From Devriesea agamarum (lineage in GTDB: Bacteria; Actinomycetota; Actinomycetes; Actinomycetales; Dermabacteraceae): a stretch of DNA of 64,000 bases. Shown one piece after another: positions 54,627 through 64,000 of the stretch. Made by a program: the position numbers and the translations under genes. The notes below the pieces were generated by a model that was not told where the DNA came from, searched no databases, and worked only from the letters and a program-made list of their open reading frames with translations. The stretch covers positions 1 through 64,000 of the forward strand of contig NZ_LN849456.1 in assembly GCF_900070355.1 (NCBI RefSeq), read 5' to 3'. Within the stretch, counting starts at the first letter, position 1, and each line of letters opens with the position of its first letter.

Positions 54627-54729
54627 GTCACGGCCCTGTAGGCCACAGCCTTGCAGGTCACAGCCTTGCAGGTCACAGCCTTGCAGGTCACAGCCTTGCA
54701 GGTCACAGCCTTGCAGGTCACGGCCTTTA
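54625..54729 (+). repeat. Tandem repeat of seven 15-bp units at the end of purE
   Basis: Units AGGTCACAGCCTTGC start at 54625, 54640, 54655, 54670, 54685, 54700 and 54715. Units 3 to 6 are identical; 1, 2 and 7 have small changes. The purE stop codon falls in unit 1. In the purE frame the array reads V-T-A-L-(stop), then A-T-A-L-Q and V-T-A-L-Q repeats; a TAG in place of CAG closes units 0 and 1. It is likely a variable-number repeat. Confidence 0.95.
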
Positions 54730-54813
54730 GACGATGGGTGGGCGGGAAGCTAGTGGTGGGTTTGAGACCCCGCTGAGCGCTAGAGGTCGCTGCGACCTGA
54801 ACGTCGAAATTCC

Positions 54814-56784
54814 CTAGACGTCACAGATCACCTCGAGCATCCGCGAATGTGGCGTAGTGAAAACCACGCGACCGATGCTCGGTGGAACATGCTTGAGGGC
54901 GTCGTAGCGGCGGTCGTGCTGATACGGCAAATTGTCCTGATAGATATAGCGAATGCCCTGGCGGCGCAGCGCCAGACACTTACGCGGCGATGTGTCTGCC
55001 TCCTCGGCATCCCGAAGCAGCGCGGCGTCCTCCTCTGTCACCTGGGTGCCGGCGACCGGAAAGTGCACTTGCTGCCCGAACAGAATGTACAGGTATGGGG
55101 CCCCTGAGAATGGGCTCGCTAACACAACCCCTTCATGGTTCATCTCGGGCCCATACCGGGTGAAGGCTTCCAGCTCGGCCTCGCGCACAAAACGCGGCCG
55201 GTCGGGGTAGGACAGGTCAGCGTTTTTCGCCGTGTTGTCGAGCCGAACCGGAATAGTCGCAAGCGTGGCGAGCGCGCACAGCACCGCGCAGGCGATACCA
55301 ACCAGCTTCGGTACCCGGATGGCAACATCACCCGTCCCGGACCGGGCACTAGCCCGAGCGCTGAGGCGCGTACTCCACACGGACACGCGCCGAGCCCACC
55401 AGGCGAGCCCGCCCGGCATGAGAATCACTAGCACCGCCGTCAGGAGCACCGAGATCCGGTCCTGGCCGCGGTAGAAGAGTGCCGACAGGCCCAGTGGCGA
55501 GTCCACTGAGGCATCGATGTACAACGCGGCCATCACAATCCACCATGCGGCTAGCCATCGCGGTGCCCGGCCTGCGCAGGATGCCACCAAAGCGGGAAGA
55601 GCGACCAGCATAAAGACGGGGCCGAGAACCATCGGCCACACTGTGTAGAGCCCGCTCGCCACCTCGCCGAGACTTTGCGGGAGTGACACTTTCAGGCCGC
55701 CTTGAAACCCCGTCACCCGGTTAGCGAGCGGGGTTGCCATGAGAATCACAATCGGCGTGAAAGCAATGAGCGGGACGAGACCAGCGAGGGGCCGCTGCCG
55801 CCGACCTGGCCACCAGCTCACCGCAGTCCCCACCCCTGCGAAAAACAACGCTGCCACCGCCGAAATGGGGTGAGCAATCGCCAGACTGCTTAAAAAGAGG
55901 GCCGACAGGATGACGATGCCGACGAGTTCGCGCCATTGCGCCCCGGGTGCACTAAGCACGCGCCGCCAGCACAATAGGGCAAACGCGAGCACGCCCGGCA
56001 GAGCCGAGAACGCGGCGAGGTTCGGAATCGGCGAAAGATGGACCCACTCCGATAACGGGGCGGATGGGGCCAGCACCGCTGCCAGCGCGGCAACAGTTCC
56101 CGCGTAGCGAACCTTCGGCCAGGCAAGATGCGCCAGCACAGTCAGACCGACCGTCCAAGGAACGAGCAAGAGCACACTGACAGAAGCGTTGAGCAGAATC
56201 GGCAGGGGGACACCCGGCACCAGCGAGGTCAGGTCGTGGAAACCCGCCGGATAGAACGAGGGCACGTGGGCACTGGACGCGATCTCGCCCAGGTGCAGCG
56301 CTGAACCGTCGGCACCCTCATGGATCCACCGCAGTGCCACCAAGTGAAAAATGGTGTCCCAGCGCTGCAAAATAGCTGTCGGTGAACCGAATCCGATGGC
56401 GATGGGGATAAGTACCACGGCGATGGAGAAGGCCAGGCAGATTCCCGGACCGATGAGCTGCTTTGCTGGTCCCGGTCGGCCGCACAGCACGTGGACGGGG
56501 CTGCGTTCAGGAAGCCCCCGGACGACGAACCCTCCGGCGGACAGCAAAGCAGCGCTCAGAGCCGCCACCAGAGCCAGCGCGAAGAACGGGACCAGGCCCC
56601 ACGGCACACCAATAAATGCTGCGATGATGGCGCTGAACCCAGCGAGTCCGAGCGATGCAGCGGGTGCCACCGCGACAGCCAGATACCACGGGATGCCCAG
56701 AAGTCTCAGCGCCGGAAGCGGCGGGACGAATGCGAGAAAGAAAATACCCGCCGCCGCATAGGCGAGGACCAGGATGTCGTTCAC
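54814..56784 (-). CDS. DUF6541-type polytopic membrane protein
   Basis: Protein of 656 residues with about 14 membrane segments and a C-terminal extracytoplasmic domain of ~120 residues (from about PVRLDNTAKNADLSYPDR). This matches the DUF6541 family of actinobacterial surface-glycan loci, which resemble membrane glycosyltransferases of the GT-C type. IFHLVALRWIHEG fits a GT-C loop. GTG 56784 overlaps the stop of the DUF2304 gene (GTGA). Role inferred from its neighbours. Confidence 0.75.
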   Translation of the reverse strand: MNDILVLAYAAAGIFFLAFVPPLPALRLLGIPWYLAVAVAPAASLGLAGFSAIIAAFIGVPWGLVPFFALALVAALSAALLSAGGFVVRGLPERSPVHVLCGRPGPAKQLIGPGICLAFSIAVVLIPIAIGFGSPTAILQRWDTIFHLVALRWIHEGADGSALHLGEIASSAHVPSFYPAGFHDLTSLVPGVPLPILLNASVSVLLLVPWTVGLTVLAHLAWPKVRYAGTVAALAAVLAPSAPLSEWVHLSPIPNLAAFSALPGVLAFALLCWRRVLSAPGAQWRELVGIVILSALFLSSLAIAHPISAVAALFFAGVGTAVSWWPGRRQRPLAGLVPLIAFTPIVILMATPLANRVTGFQGGLKVSLPQSLGEVASGLYTVWPMVLGPVFMLVALPALVASCAGRAPRWLAAWWIVMAALYIDASVDSPLGLSALFYRGQDRISVLLTAVLVILMPGGLAWWARRVSVWSTRLSARASARSGTGDVAIRVPKLVGIACAVLCALATLATIPVRLDNTAKNADLSYPDRPRFVREAELEAFTRYGPEMNHEGVVLASPFSGAPYLYILFGQQVHFPVAGTQVTEEDAALLRDAEEADTSPRKCLALRRQGIRYIYQDNLPYQHDRRYDALKHVPPSIGRVVFTTPHSRMLEVICDV

Positions 56785-57254
56785 GAAGCGGTGGGGGAGC
56801 TCCCGGGTTCGTCCGTGCGAGGCGAGGGACGATCGGCAAGGCACCGTGTGCGAGCAACGTCAGGCTGTTCGGCTTCATCCAGCGCAATATGGCGGGCTAG
56901 GTAGGTGGTGCGTTTTTCAGCGTTCTTGGTTCGCGCTTCCTGGAGGGCAAGGAACCCGAGTAAAACCACCACGGTGGCGTACAAGAGAAGATCGGTGCCG
57001 CGCCCAACGCCGACAAACTTAGCTACCGCTGAGGTGAGGCCCGGGAAAATGACGGCGAGAACAGCAAAGCATGCGAACGCGATGATCAGCAGACGGCGGA
57101 TAGCCAGCTGTTTTGCGCCGCGGTTGATCAGCATCCAGGCGGTAATCGCCACAATGCCGATGACCAGCAGGATTTGGGTGATGATCACCCTGGTTGGGTA
57201 TTCCGCGAACGGACCCCCGAGGGCGAGTAGCTGGTCGGCAAGTGTGCTTGTCAT
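56781..57254 (-). CDS. DUF2304 membrane protein
   Basis: Protein of 157 residues with three membrane segments (about 23-45, 53-72, 85-103) and the family signature VGRGTDLLLYATVVVLLGFLA. A charged cytoplasmic tail follows. DUF2304 genes typically sit beside a GT2 gene of the polyprenyl-phosphate sugar transferase type, as here (divergent at 57511), and are thought to act with it. Confidence 0.85.
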   Translation of the reverse strand: MTSTLADQLLALGGPFAEYPTRVIITQILLVIGIVAITAWMLINRGAKQLAIRRLLIIAFACFAVLAVIFPGLTSAVAKFVGVGRGTDLLLYATVVVLLGFLALQEARTKNAEKRTTYLARHIALDEAEQPDVARTRCLADRPSPRTDEPGSSPTAS

Positions 57255-57510
57255 AGTGTCCTCAGATCGTCGCGTTCGACCGCTGACAGCGACCGAACGG
57301 GAGGTCTTCTCGTCCTAGTGACGACGTGTGGTGCATGAACAGAGTATCGTTCAAGAAGGCCTTGGCGCTGTTTCGTGGCGCACAGGTTCCATCTGACGAT
57401 GTCCGTTGCGGTGATATGCCGTATTCTGACATGCCGTATTCAGTTGCGTTGAAAACTCGCGCAACCAGTTTGATTTGTCCGCCGCATAAGCGTCAGCCAG
57501 GAGGTTGTCG

Positions 57511-58194
57511 ATGCCCGACCTGACCGGGGAATTCACCACCTGGTTCGTGATCCCGCTCTACAACGAAGCCAGTGTGATCGGTGACGTGATTCGCCAGGTG
57601 CGGACACGATTCCCATTTGTGGTGTGCGTGGATGACGGTTCTACCGACGGCTCTGCGCAAGCAGCGCGTGAGGCAGGCGCCGTGGTTGTGCGGCATCCGT
57701 ACAACATGGGGCAGGGTGCTGCCCTAAAAACCGGGATTGACTATGCACTTCGCGACCCGCAGATGCGCTGCGTGGTGACTTTTGACGCCGACGGACAGCA
57801 CCGCTTAGAAGATGCTGAGGCAATGGTGGCACGAGTGGAGAACGAGGATGTCGATGTGATTGTCGGCTCCCGCTTCTTGGACGGTAGGACCAAGCCCGGC
57901 CTGCTTAAACGCATGGTGCTCAAAGCAGCGGTTGTGTATACGAATATGACCACCGGGGTGAAGCTGACGGATGCTCACAATGGTTTGAGAGCGCTATCCC
58001 GCCATGCGTGTGAGGTAATCGTCATCGAGCAAAACCGGATGGCTCACGCCTCTGAGATCGTGGCGGAATTTGGACGACGCAAGCTTCGGGTTAAAGAGCA
58101 GCCGGTGCACATTCTGTACACCGACTACTCGCGTGCGAAGGGGCAGTCACTGCTGAACTCGGTCAACATTTTGATCGACCTGATCATTAGGTGA
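57511..58194 (+). CDS. GT2 glycosyltransferase (polyprenyl-phosphate sugar transferase type)
   Basis: Protein of 227 residues, GT-A fold: FVIPLYNEASVIGDV, VCVDDGSTDGSAQ, NMGQGAALKTGIDYA and FDADGQHRLED (the DxD). It resembles dolichol/polyprenyl-phosphate mannosyl or glucosyl transferases, without C-terminal membrane segments. ATG 57511 is six bases from AGGAGG; a TTG at 57505 touches it. Tail to tail with the LCP gene, one base apart. Would make a lipid-linked sugar for a GT-C enzyme such as the DUF6541 protein. Confidence 0.88.
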   Translation: MPDLTGEFTTWFVIPLYNEASVIGDVIRQVRTRFPFVVCVDDGSTDGSAQAAREAGAVVVRHPYNMGQGAALKTGIDYALRDPQMRCVVTFDADGQHRLEDAEAMVARVENEDVDVIVGSRFLDGRTKPGLLKRMVLKAAVVYTNMTTGVKLTDAHNGLRALSRHACEVIVIEQNRMAHASEIVAEFGRRKLRVKEQPVHILYTDYSRAKGQSLLNSVNILIDLIIR

Positions 58195-58195
58195 T

Positions 58196-59443
58196 CTAAG
58201 GCTTTTCCTTAGCTGCCGCGGTGCCATCTCCGATTGCTGCGAAAAACTTTTTGACCTCGGCGTCATTTACCTTGATTGCTACGCCCGAGTTCTTCGTGCG
58301 GTACGCCGGGTTTTCAATCGGCATTGTCAGCACGCGGTTATTGGATGATGCGTTGCGGAAGGCGAGCCCAGCCTGACCGAGCCCAAGTAAACCGGTTCCC
58401 GGGTCCGTCGTCAGCGAGTCGGTTCCAGCGCGCACCAGTGCCAGCTGCGAGAAGGGGTTTAGCACAGTCCCAGGGCTAACTACCCGCTTCATTAAAGACC
58501 CTACGAATTGCTGCTGACGTTTTTGCCGACCGAGGTCAGCCGTCGGGTCGAAATAGCGGGCGCGGACGAATGCCAGCGCCTGTTCCCCTCCGACATCGTG
58601 GCAGCCGCTGACCCAGTTCAAACCAGATTTAGGGTCGTTGACATTGCGATCTAAACAGAGATTGACCGTTCCCACAGCGTCAACGATGTTGCGAACCCCA
58701 TCGAAGCCCACCTGCACATAGTGGTCCACGGTCAGACCGGTGAGGTTCTCGACGGTTTGCACCAGCAGCTTGGGTCCCCCGAAGGCGAACGCGGCATTGA
58801 GCTTGTACATTCCCTTGCCCGGGATATTGACCAGGGTGTCGCGAGGAAGCGATACCAAATACGACTTCCCGTTCGGGGCCTTATGTAAAAGCATCATGGT
58901 GTCGGCACGTTGGCCGCGGGTTCCGTCCTGCGGGACAGCATCCTCATTGGCCCGCGAGTCAGAGCCTGCGATCAGCCAGGTGGTTCCGCCGGTGTCGGGG
59001 GCGCCCGACAGCGCCTCAACATGGTGCATCCGGCCATTTGCCCAAAGGAAGAGCCCTGCGAACCAGCCCACGGTTACAACCAGCCACAGGATAATCAGGG
59101 TCCGAGCTAGGCGTGCCCAGCGCGGGAGCCGAAATCGGCGGCCTGGACCGTGCTGACGCCGGTCGCTAGGCATCGAATTGTCGACCCCGGACGGTGAGCT
59201 ATTAAAGGCATGATCGGTGGAGTGGTGAGCAGGCGGGGCATAAGTAGATTCATAGCGTCTGCGTTCGCCTGCGGGCAGCGCACGGGTTGGGGTACGGGCA
59301 GGGGCTGGACCTGGAGGGTTGGAGCGAGAGCGACGAGTCCCGGGCTGGGGGACACGTGGAACTGGGCGGGCTGCACCACCGGGGCGTGCGCGCGAGGTCG
59401 AGGAGGGCCCTGGTTTCCGCGGGTCGTAGCCTGACACATCCAC
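58196..59443 (-). CDS. LytR-CpsA-Psr (LCP) family cell-wall glycopolymer ligase
   Basis: Protein of 415 residues: a Pro/Arg-rich cytoplasmic tail (~100 residues), one membrane segment (about 113-135, ILWLVVTVGWFAGLFLW), then an extracytoplasmic LCP domain with AGSDSRAN, RADTMMLLH, SLPRDTLVNIPG and ALAFVRARYFDPTADLGRQKRQQ. LCP enzymes move glycopolymers from undecaprenyl phosphate to peptidoglycan. Its position in a glycosyltransferase/glf cluster fits attachment of a galactofuranose-containing polymer. Confidence 0.92.
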   Translation of the reverse strand: MDVSGYDPRKPGPSSTSRARPGGAARPVPRVPQPGTRRSRSNPPGPAPARTPTRALPAGERRRYESTYAPPAHHSTDHAFNSSPSGVDNSMPSDRRQHGPGRRFRLPRWARLARTLIILWLVVTVGWFAGLFLWANGRMHHVEALSGAPDTGGTTWLIAGSDSRANEDAVPQDGTRGQRADTMMLLHKAPNGKSYLVSLPRDTLVNIPGKGMYKLNAAFAFGGPKLLVQTVENLTGLTVDHYVQVGFDGVRNIVDAVGTVNLCLDRNVNDPKSGLNWVSGCHDVGGEQALAFVRARYFDPTADLGRQKRQQQFVGSLMKRVVSPGTVLNPFSQLALVRAGTDSLTTDPGTGLLGLGQAGLAFRNASSNNRVLTMPIENPAYRTKNSGVAIKVNDAEVKKFFAAIGDGTAAAKEKP

Positions 59444-59953
59444 CGCCTTTTCTTATCGTCTGAGGTTCAGTCGACGGGTTGATTTCTTCCTAGTCCGAGT
59501 TCGTTAAGCGTTGCAGAGGCAAATCTACCCGGAGCTGTTATCTGGAACTGTCATACAGCTCTCATCTTGAGCGAATCAACGCATCGATAATTTTAGTGTC
59601 AACCATGTTTAGGCAGGTTTGAATACGCCGCCACTGAGGATCGCGCCCTCCTGGCCGCACCGCAAAAACGCCGGCGAAACGGGGTAAGCAGGGGATAAGT
59701 CAAGGGCGTGCGGCGGGAAAGGCGTGAGGTGGCGCATGTCCGCCCTAAGGTGGGGTTAAGGGTCTCATATGCGAATGGCTGCAGTGAGATGAGGAGACTT
59801 TGGGGAGGTTTCTTCGACACCCGGTGAGATCCCATAGCTCGTGGCGCAAATGCGCAGGGATAGCCTGGTTCTGCTTTGTAGACTGACACCATCGCAAGCA
59901 GCTACCGTGCTCGCGCTTTAGTTCACATTGATGGTTCCGCCCGAAGGAGCTTT
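59444..59953. other. Large divergent intergenic region
   Basis: 510 bp between the LCP gene (leftwards) and the epimerase-transferase gene (rightwards). A minus-strand frame of 97 codons (59599-59892) has no coding signature. A sequence like TTGAGC, 15 bp, TAATTT at 59567-59593 could be a weak promoter; nothing firmer is seen. Confidence 0.5.
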
Positions 59954-61993
59954 ATGCCCACGCGTCTTCGTCCCTCATCCAGGGTCCTCGTTGTCGGCGG
60001 AGCGGGTTTCATTGGTTCGCACTTACCCGCTGCCCTCCATGCGCTGGGTATCACGATGGGCGTCTATGACCTGCATCCGGTGAGATACCCGGTCCCCGAC
60101 GGAATTGAGATTAAAGAACACCGCGGCGACATTCGAGACGTCGAGGCCCTCACAGAGGCAATGCGCGGCTACGACGCCGTGCTGAACCTAGCTGCTGCAC
60201 ACCACGACTTTGGAATCACCGAGGCCACGTTCGAGTCGGTCAACGTGGGAGGCGCACGCAGCATCTGCCAGGCGATGGAGCGCAACGGCATCCAGAATCT
60301 ATGTTTCTACTCGTCTGTCGCCGTCTATGGCGAACACCAGGGAGAAGAGGGTTTCCCCGAGGTTCCCGACGAGAACACCCCGCCGCGTCCGACCAATACC
60401 TATGGCCGCACCAAGCTTGCCGCCGAAGATATTTACCGCCGCTGGCAAGCAGGTGATGGCGAGCAGCGGCGCCTACTCATCGTGCGCCCGGCTGTTGTGT
60501 TCGGACCGCGTAACGTAGCCAACGTTTTCCGCCTGATTGATCAGATCGCGCGCCGCCGCTTCTATCCGGTCGGCCCCGGATCCAACATTAAATCCATGGC
60601 ATACGTGGAGAACATTGTTGCCGCGATTTTGACCCTGTGGTCGCGGCCCAGCGAACTGCCGATGGATCGGGAAATCTACAACTACGCCGATAAACCCGAC
60701 CTCACCAGCGCGCAGGTCATCGCAATTATCCACGAAGCCTTGGGGCGACGAGCACCGAGTCACCCGCTGCCGTTGGCACCGGTCATGGCAGCGGCTAAAC
60801 CCTTCGATCTGCTTGCGGGCGTCACCGGACGAGACCTGCCCATTACCTCAGCGCGAGTGCGCAAGCTCAGCGACGCGCGAACCCAGTTCGCTGCGGACCG
60901 GGTGCATTCGGTCTTCACCGCTCCGCGCACACTCGCCGAAGGCCTCGCCGAGATGGTGCGCTGGTACCGCGACACCCCCGTGTCTGAGCGTCCCCTGCCG
61001 CACCGGCCACCCGAACATGTGGTGCGCTTTGGACAGCAGGAAGGGCTGCCCGCTCCACGGGTAGTAGCAGTGGTTGTCAGCTACAACCGAGAGCAGCTGC
61101 TGCGCGAATGCCTCGATGCGCTCGCCGCACAGACCCGACCCGTCGACGCGGTAGTGGTGGTCGATAACGCCTCCACCGATGGTTCCGGTCAGGTTGCCGA
61201 CAATCACCGGGTCGTCACCGAGGTGGTGCATCTGACCCGCAACGTCGGAGGTGCAGGCGGATTCGCTGCGGGCATTGCGCGAGCCATGCTGGCCCATCGC
61301 CCGGATTGGGTTTGGATCATGGACGACGACACCATCGCACGCCCCGAAGCCTTGGAAGCCCTTCTACGGGCCGCCTCGGGTCCGCAAGAGCAACCCGCCG
61401 TGCTCTCCTCCACCGCGGTGTGGACTGACGGGCGCGAACATCCGATGAACACCTCTCGTCAACGGCTCGGAGCCAATGACGACGAACTCGCTGCTGCCCA
61501 GGATGCCGGATGCCGTGCCATTCGCACTGCCTCCTTCGTGTCCGCCATGATCGATGCTCGTCACATCGCCCACGCGGGCCTACCCGAGGCCGACTACTTC
61601 ATTTGGAGTGACGATTTCGAGTACACAGGCCGTATCCTGCGCAAGGGCCGAGGCCTGCGGGTGCCGGACAGCATCGTCGAACACCGCACCCGAGCCTTTG
61701 ACTCCGCCCGCTCCGACCCGGGTGATCGGTTCTACTACGAGGTGCGCAATAAGATCTGGGCACTGCTTCGATCCGGGTCGTTTAGCTGGTGGGAAGCCGT
61801 TTTATACGGCGGTCGAACGGCTCTGTCCTGGGGCGGTGTGATAGTTCGCACCCGCGGTAAACGCCTGGGTGCCGGCCTGCGGGGCCTGCGGCACGCCGTG
61901 GGCTCTAAGCCTCGTCCCTCGGCAGCTGTGCTCGCCTCGGATCCCGCCAGCGCGGCCGATATTCGAGCGATGGAAGCGGTGAGACGTCCATGA
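59954..61993 (+). CDS. Fusion of NAD-dependent sugar epimerase and GlfT1-like GT2 glycosyltransferase
   Basis: Protein of 679 residues. Residues 1 to about 350 are an extended SDR epimerase/dehydratase: GGAGFIG (15-21), FYSSVAVYGEH, and the catalytic Tyr150 and Lys154 in YGRTK. Residues about 365-650 are a GT2 domain of the galactofuranosyl/rhamnosyl type: VVVSYNREQLL, VVDNASTDGSG, RNVGGAGGFAAGI and WIMDDDT with Asp457-459, then IWSDDFEYTGR. Such N-GGAGGFAAG segments mark GlfT1-like enzymes. ATG 59954 has GAAGGAG upstream. It lies two genes before glf, so UDP-galactofuranose is the probable donor. The role of the epimerase half is unknown. Confidence 0.88.
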   Translation: MPTRLRPSSRVLVVGGAGFIGSHLPAALHALGITMGVYDLHPVRYPVPDGIEIKEHRGDIRDVEALTEAMRGYDAVLNLAAAHHDFGITEATFESVNVGGARSICQAMERNGIQNLCFYSSVAVYGEHQGEEGFPEVPDENTPPRPTNTYGRTKLAAEDIYRRWQAGDGEQRRLLIVRPAVVFGPRNVANVFRLIDQIARRRFYPVGPGSNIKSMAYVENIVAAILTLWSRPSELPMDREIYNYADKPDLTSAQVIAIIHEALGRRAPSHPLPLAPVMAAAKPFDLLAGVTGRDLPITSARVRKLSDARTQFAADRVHSVFTAPRTLAEGLAEMVRWYRDTPVSERPLPHRPPEHVVRFGQQEGLPAPRVVAVVVSYNREQLLRECLDALAAQTRPVDAVVVVDNASTDGSGQVADNHRVVTEVVHLTRNVGGAGGFAAGIARAMLAHRPDWVWIMDDDTIARPEALEALLRAASGPQEQPAVLSSTAVWTDGREHPMNTSRQRLGANDDELAAAQDAGCRAIRTASFVSAMIDARHIAHAGLPEADYFIWSDDFEYTGRILRKGRGLRVPDSIVEHRTRAFDSARSDPGDRFYYEVRNKIWALLRSGSFSWWEAVLYGGRTALSWGGVIVRTRGKRLGAGLRGLRHAVGSKPRPSAAVLASDPASAADIRAMEAVRRP

Positions 61994-62889
61994 CGACACC
62001 GGAGCATGCCGGCTCTGGCCGAGCCAAGGGCAGTCATCGTAGCTCCGCTCACGGAGATGTCACCGTGCTCATGGCCGTGTGGAAGGGGGACCGTCCGGAG
62101 CTTTTAGCTCAGGCGTTGCGCTCGGCAGGGCCTGAGCAGACTCTTCCGCCCCGGGAGATCCTGGTGATGGTGGACGGTCCGCTCACTGCTGAGTTGGACG
62201 CTGTGCTGGACCAGGCCTCGCGCCAGGCACAAGACCACGGCGAGGTGCCGGTGCGCATTATTCGCTGTGCTGAACACCGGGGACTGGCCGACACTCTTGC
62301 CGACGGCGTCCGACAGGCTCGCACCGAGCTCATTGCCCGGGCTGACGCCGACGACATCAACGCGCCCGACCGTCTGGCACGGCAAGTACCGTTCCTCATT
62401 GACAATGACGTGGATATCCTCGGCAGCGCCATGCGGGAAATTGGGGCGGATGGATCTCCGGTAGCTGGAGCACCGGTGCGCACCCGTCCGATAGACCAAG
62501 CCGAGATCCGCCGTTACGCACGCACCCACAACCCGTTCCAGCATCCGACGGTGCTGATGCGTCGCCGCGTGGTGCTGAACGCAGGTAACTACCACCGAAT
62601 GCCCTATCTGGAAGACTGGTGGCTGTGGATCCGGATGCTCATGATTGGTGCCCGGGCTGCAAATCTCAACGAACCGTTGGTGTCCTATCGCGTAGACGCT
62701 GGCCTGTATGCCCGGCGAGGTGGTCTGGAACTTGTGAAAAGCGATATCCGATTGCACCGCCTTTTGGTAACGACCGGTTTCACCCCGTGGCCGCTAGCGC
62801 TGCGGAACTTGGCGGTGCGGATCGCCTACCGTGTGGTTCCCAATCGGCTGCGGTCGCGGATGCACCGGCTGTTGGTGAATCGAGTGTGA
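61990..62889 (+). CDS. GT2 glycosyltransferase
   Basis: Protein of 299 residues, GT-A fold: VTVLMAVWKGDRPELLAQAL, ILVMVDGPLT, HRGLADTLADGVRQA, ARADADDINAPDRL (DxD), and YLEDWWLWIRML. C-terminal helices are amphipathic. It resembles WcaA-type transferases of surface polysaccharide synthesis. ATGA overlap with the fusion gene indicates co-translation. Confidence 0.88.
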   Translation: MTTPEHAGSGRAKGSHRSSAHGDVTVLMAVWKGDRPELLAQALRSAGPEQTLPPREILVMVDGPLTAELDAVLDQASRQAQDHGEVPVRIIRCAEHRGLADTLADGVRQARTELIARADADDINAPDRLARQVPFLIDNDVDILGSAMREIGADGSPVAGAPVRTRPIDQAEIRRYARTHNPFQHPTVLMRRRVVLNAGNYHRMPYLEDWWLWIRMLMIGARAANLNEPLVSYRVDAGLYARRGGLELVKSDIRLHRLLVTTGFTPWPLALRNLAVRIAYRVVPNRLRSRMHRLLVNRV

Positions 62890-62974
62890 TGTATGACCCG
62901 CCTGCAGACTTTGGCAATACGTCCTTCACAAGGCCTGCACGGTGCTTAGGTTACTGTGAAGGGCGTTCTTATGA

Positions 62975-64000
<1,026 letters not shown>

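Noticed and set aside
54625-54729. Repeat array considered as a CRISPR or as tRNA/phage attachment site
   Set aside because: Direct head-to-tail 15-bp copies without spacers; no integrase or tRNA nearby.
59599-59892. Minus-strand frame of 97 codons in the LCP/epimerase gap
   Set aside because: Arg/Pro/Ser-rich, no start signal; looks like chance in high-GC DNA.

Overview
The window looks like chromosomal DNA from a high-GC Gram-positive bacterium (Actinomycetota), probably from or near the order Micrococcales. Several arrangements point there: a tRNA-Thr/tRNA-Met/rpmG/MaoC-pair/murB block, an acyl-CoA carboxylase operon with an epsilon subunit, a two-anchor succinate dehydrogenase, frequent GTG starts with ATGA/GTGA overlaps, and a UDP-galactopyranose mutase next to a GlfT1-like glycosyltransferase. 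The family cannot be fixed from the sequence alone. There is no rRNA, insertion sequence, prophage, CRISPR array or replication origin. Genes are densely packed and mostly housekeeping.

Region 1 (1-13.0 kb) holds a polyprenyl diphosphate synthase and then a type VII secretion (T7SS)-like locus. It contains a zinc-ribbon/RDD/FHA protein, a PP2C phosphatase, two more FHA proteins (one with a possible C-terminal helix-turn-helix), a 1495-residue FHA-FtsK/SpoIIIE ATPase with EssC-like architecture, and three 89-residue WXG100 proteins, followed by the membrane protease HtpX. No EccB, EccD, EccE, mycosin, EssA, EssB, EsaA or Ser/Thr kinase is visible. Two tandem-repeat arrays lie in the leaders of the ATPase gene and the second WXG100 gene. 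Several genes of the locus share an unusually strong AAGGGGGA ribosome-binding motif.

Region 2 (13.1-20.1 kb) holds yajQ, tRNA-Tyr/Thr/Met, rpmG, a HadA/HadB-like dehydratase pair, murB, glyA, folD and xthA. Region 3 (20.1-21.9 kb) is a small accessory patch: a secreted helical protein of unknown function followed directly by a small polytopic membrane protein whose start looks frameshifted. Region 4 (21.9-41.2 kb) is central metabolism and nucleoside salvage. It holds sdhCDAB, a mannose-1-phosphate guanylyltransferase, a BMP-type nucleoside ABC transporter with cdd and deoA, an amino-acid permease, thyA coupled to a kinase-Nudix fusion, purine nucleoside phosphorylase and an LpdA-like flavoprotein. 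Imported nucleosides would be processed by the deaminase and the two phosphorylases, and dUMP would feed ThyA.

Region 5 (41.3-54.7 kb) holds the acyl-CoA carboxylase genes (accD, accE, a DUF885 peptidase, maf, accA), divergent from birA, whose product would biotinylate AccA. A class III cyclase, a two-component system and purK/purE follow. purE ends in a 15-bp tandem repeat. Region 6 (54.8-64.0 kb) is a cell-surface glycan cluster: a DUF6541 polytopic protein, DUF2304, a polyprenyl-phosphate GT2, an LCP ligase, an epimerase-glycosyltransferase fusion, another GT2 and glf, which runs off the window. Together these suggest a galactofuranose-containing wall polymer attached by the LCP enzyme.
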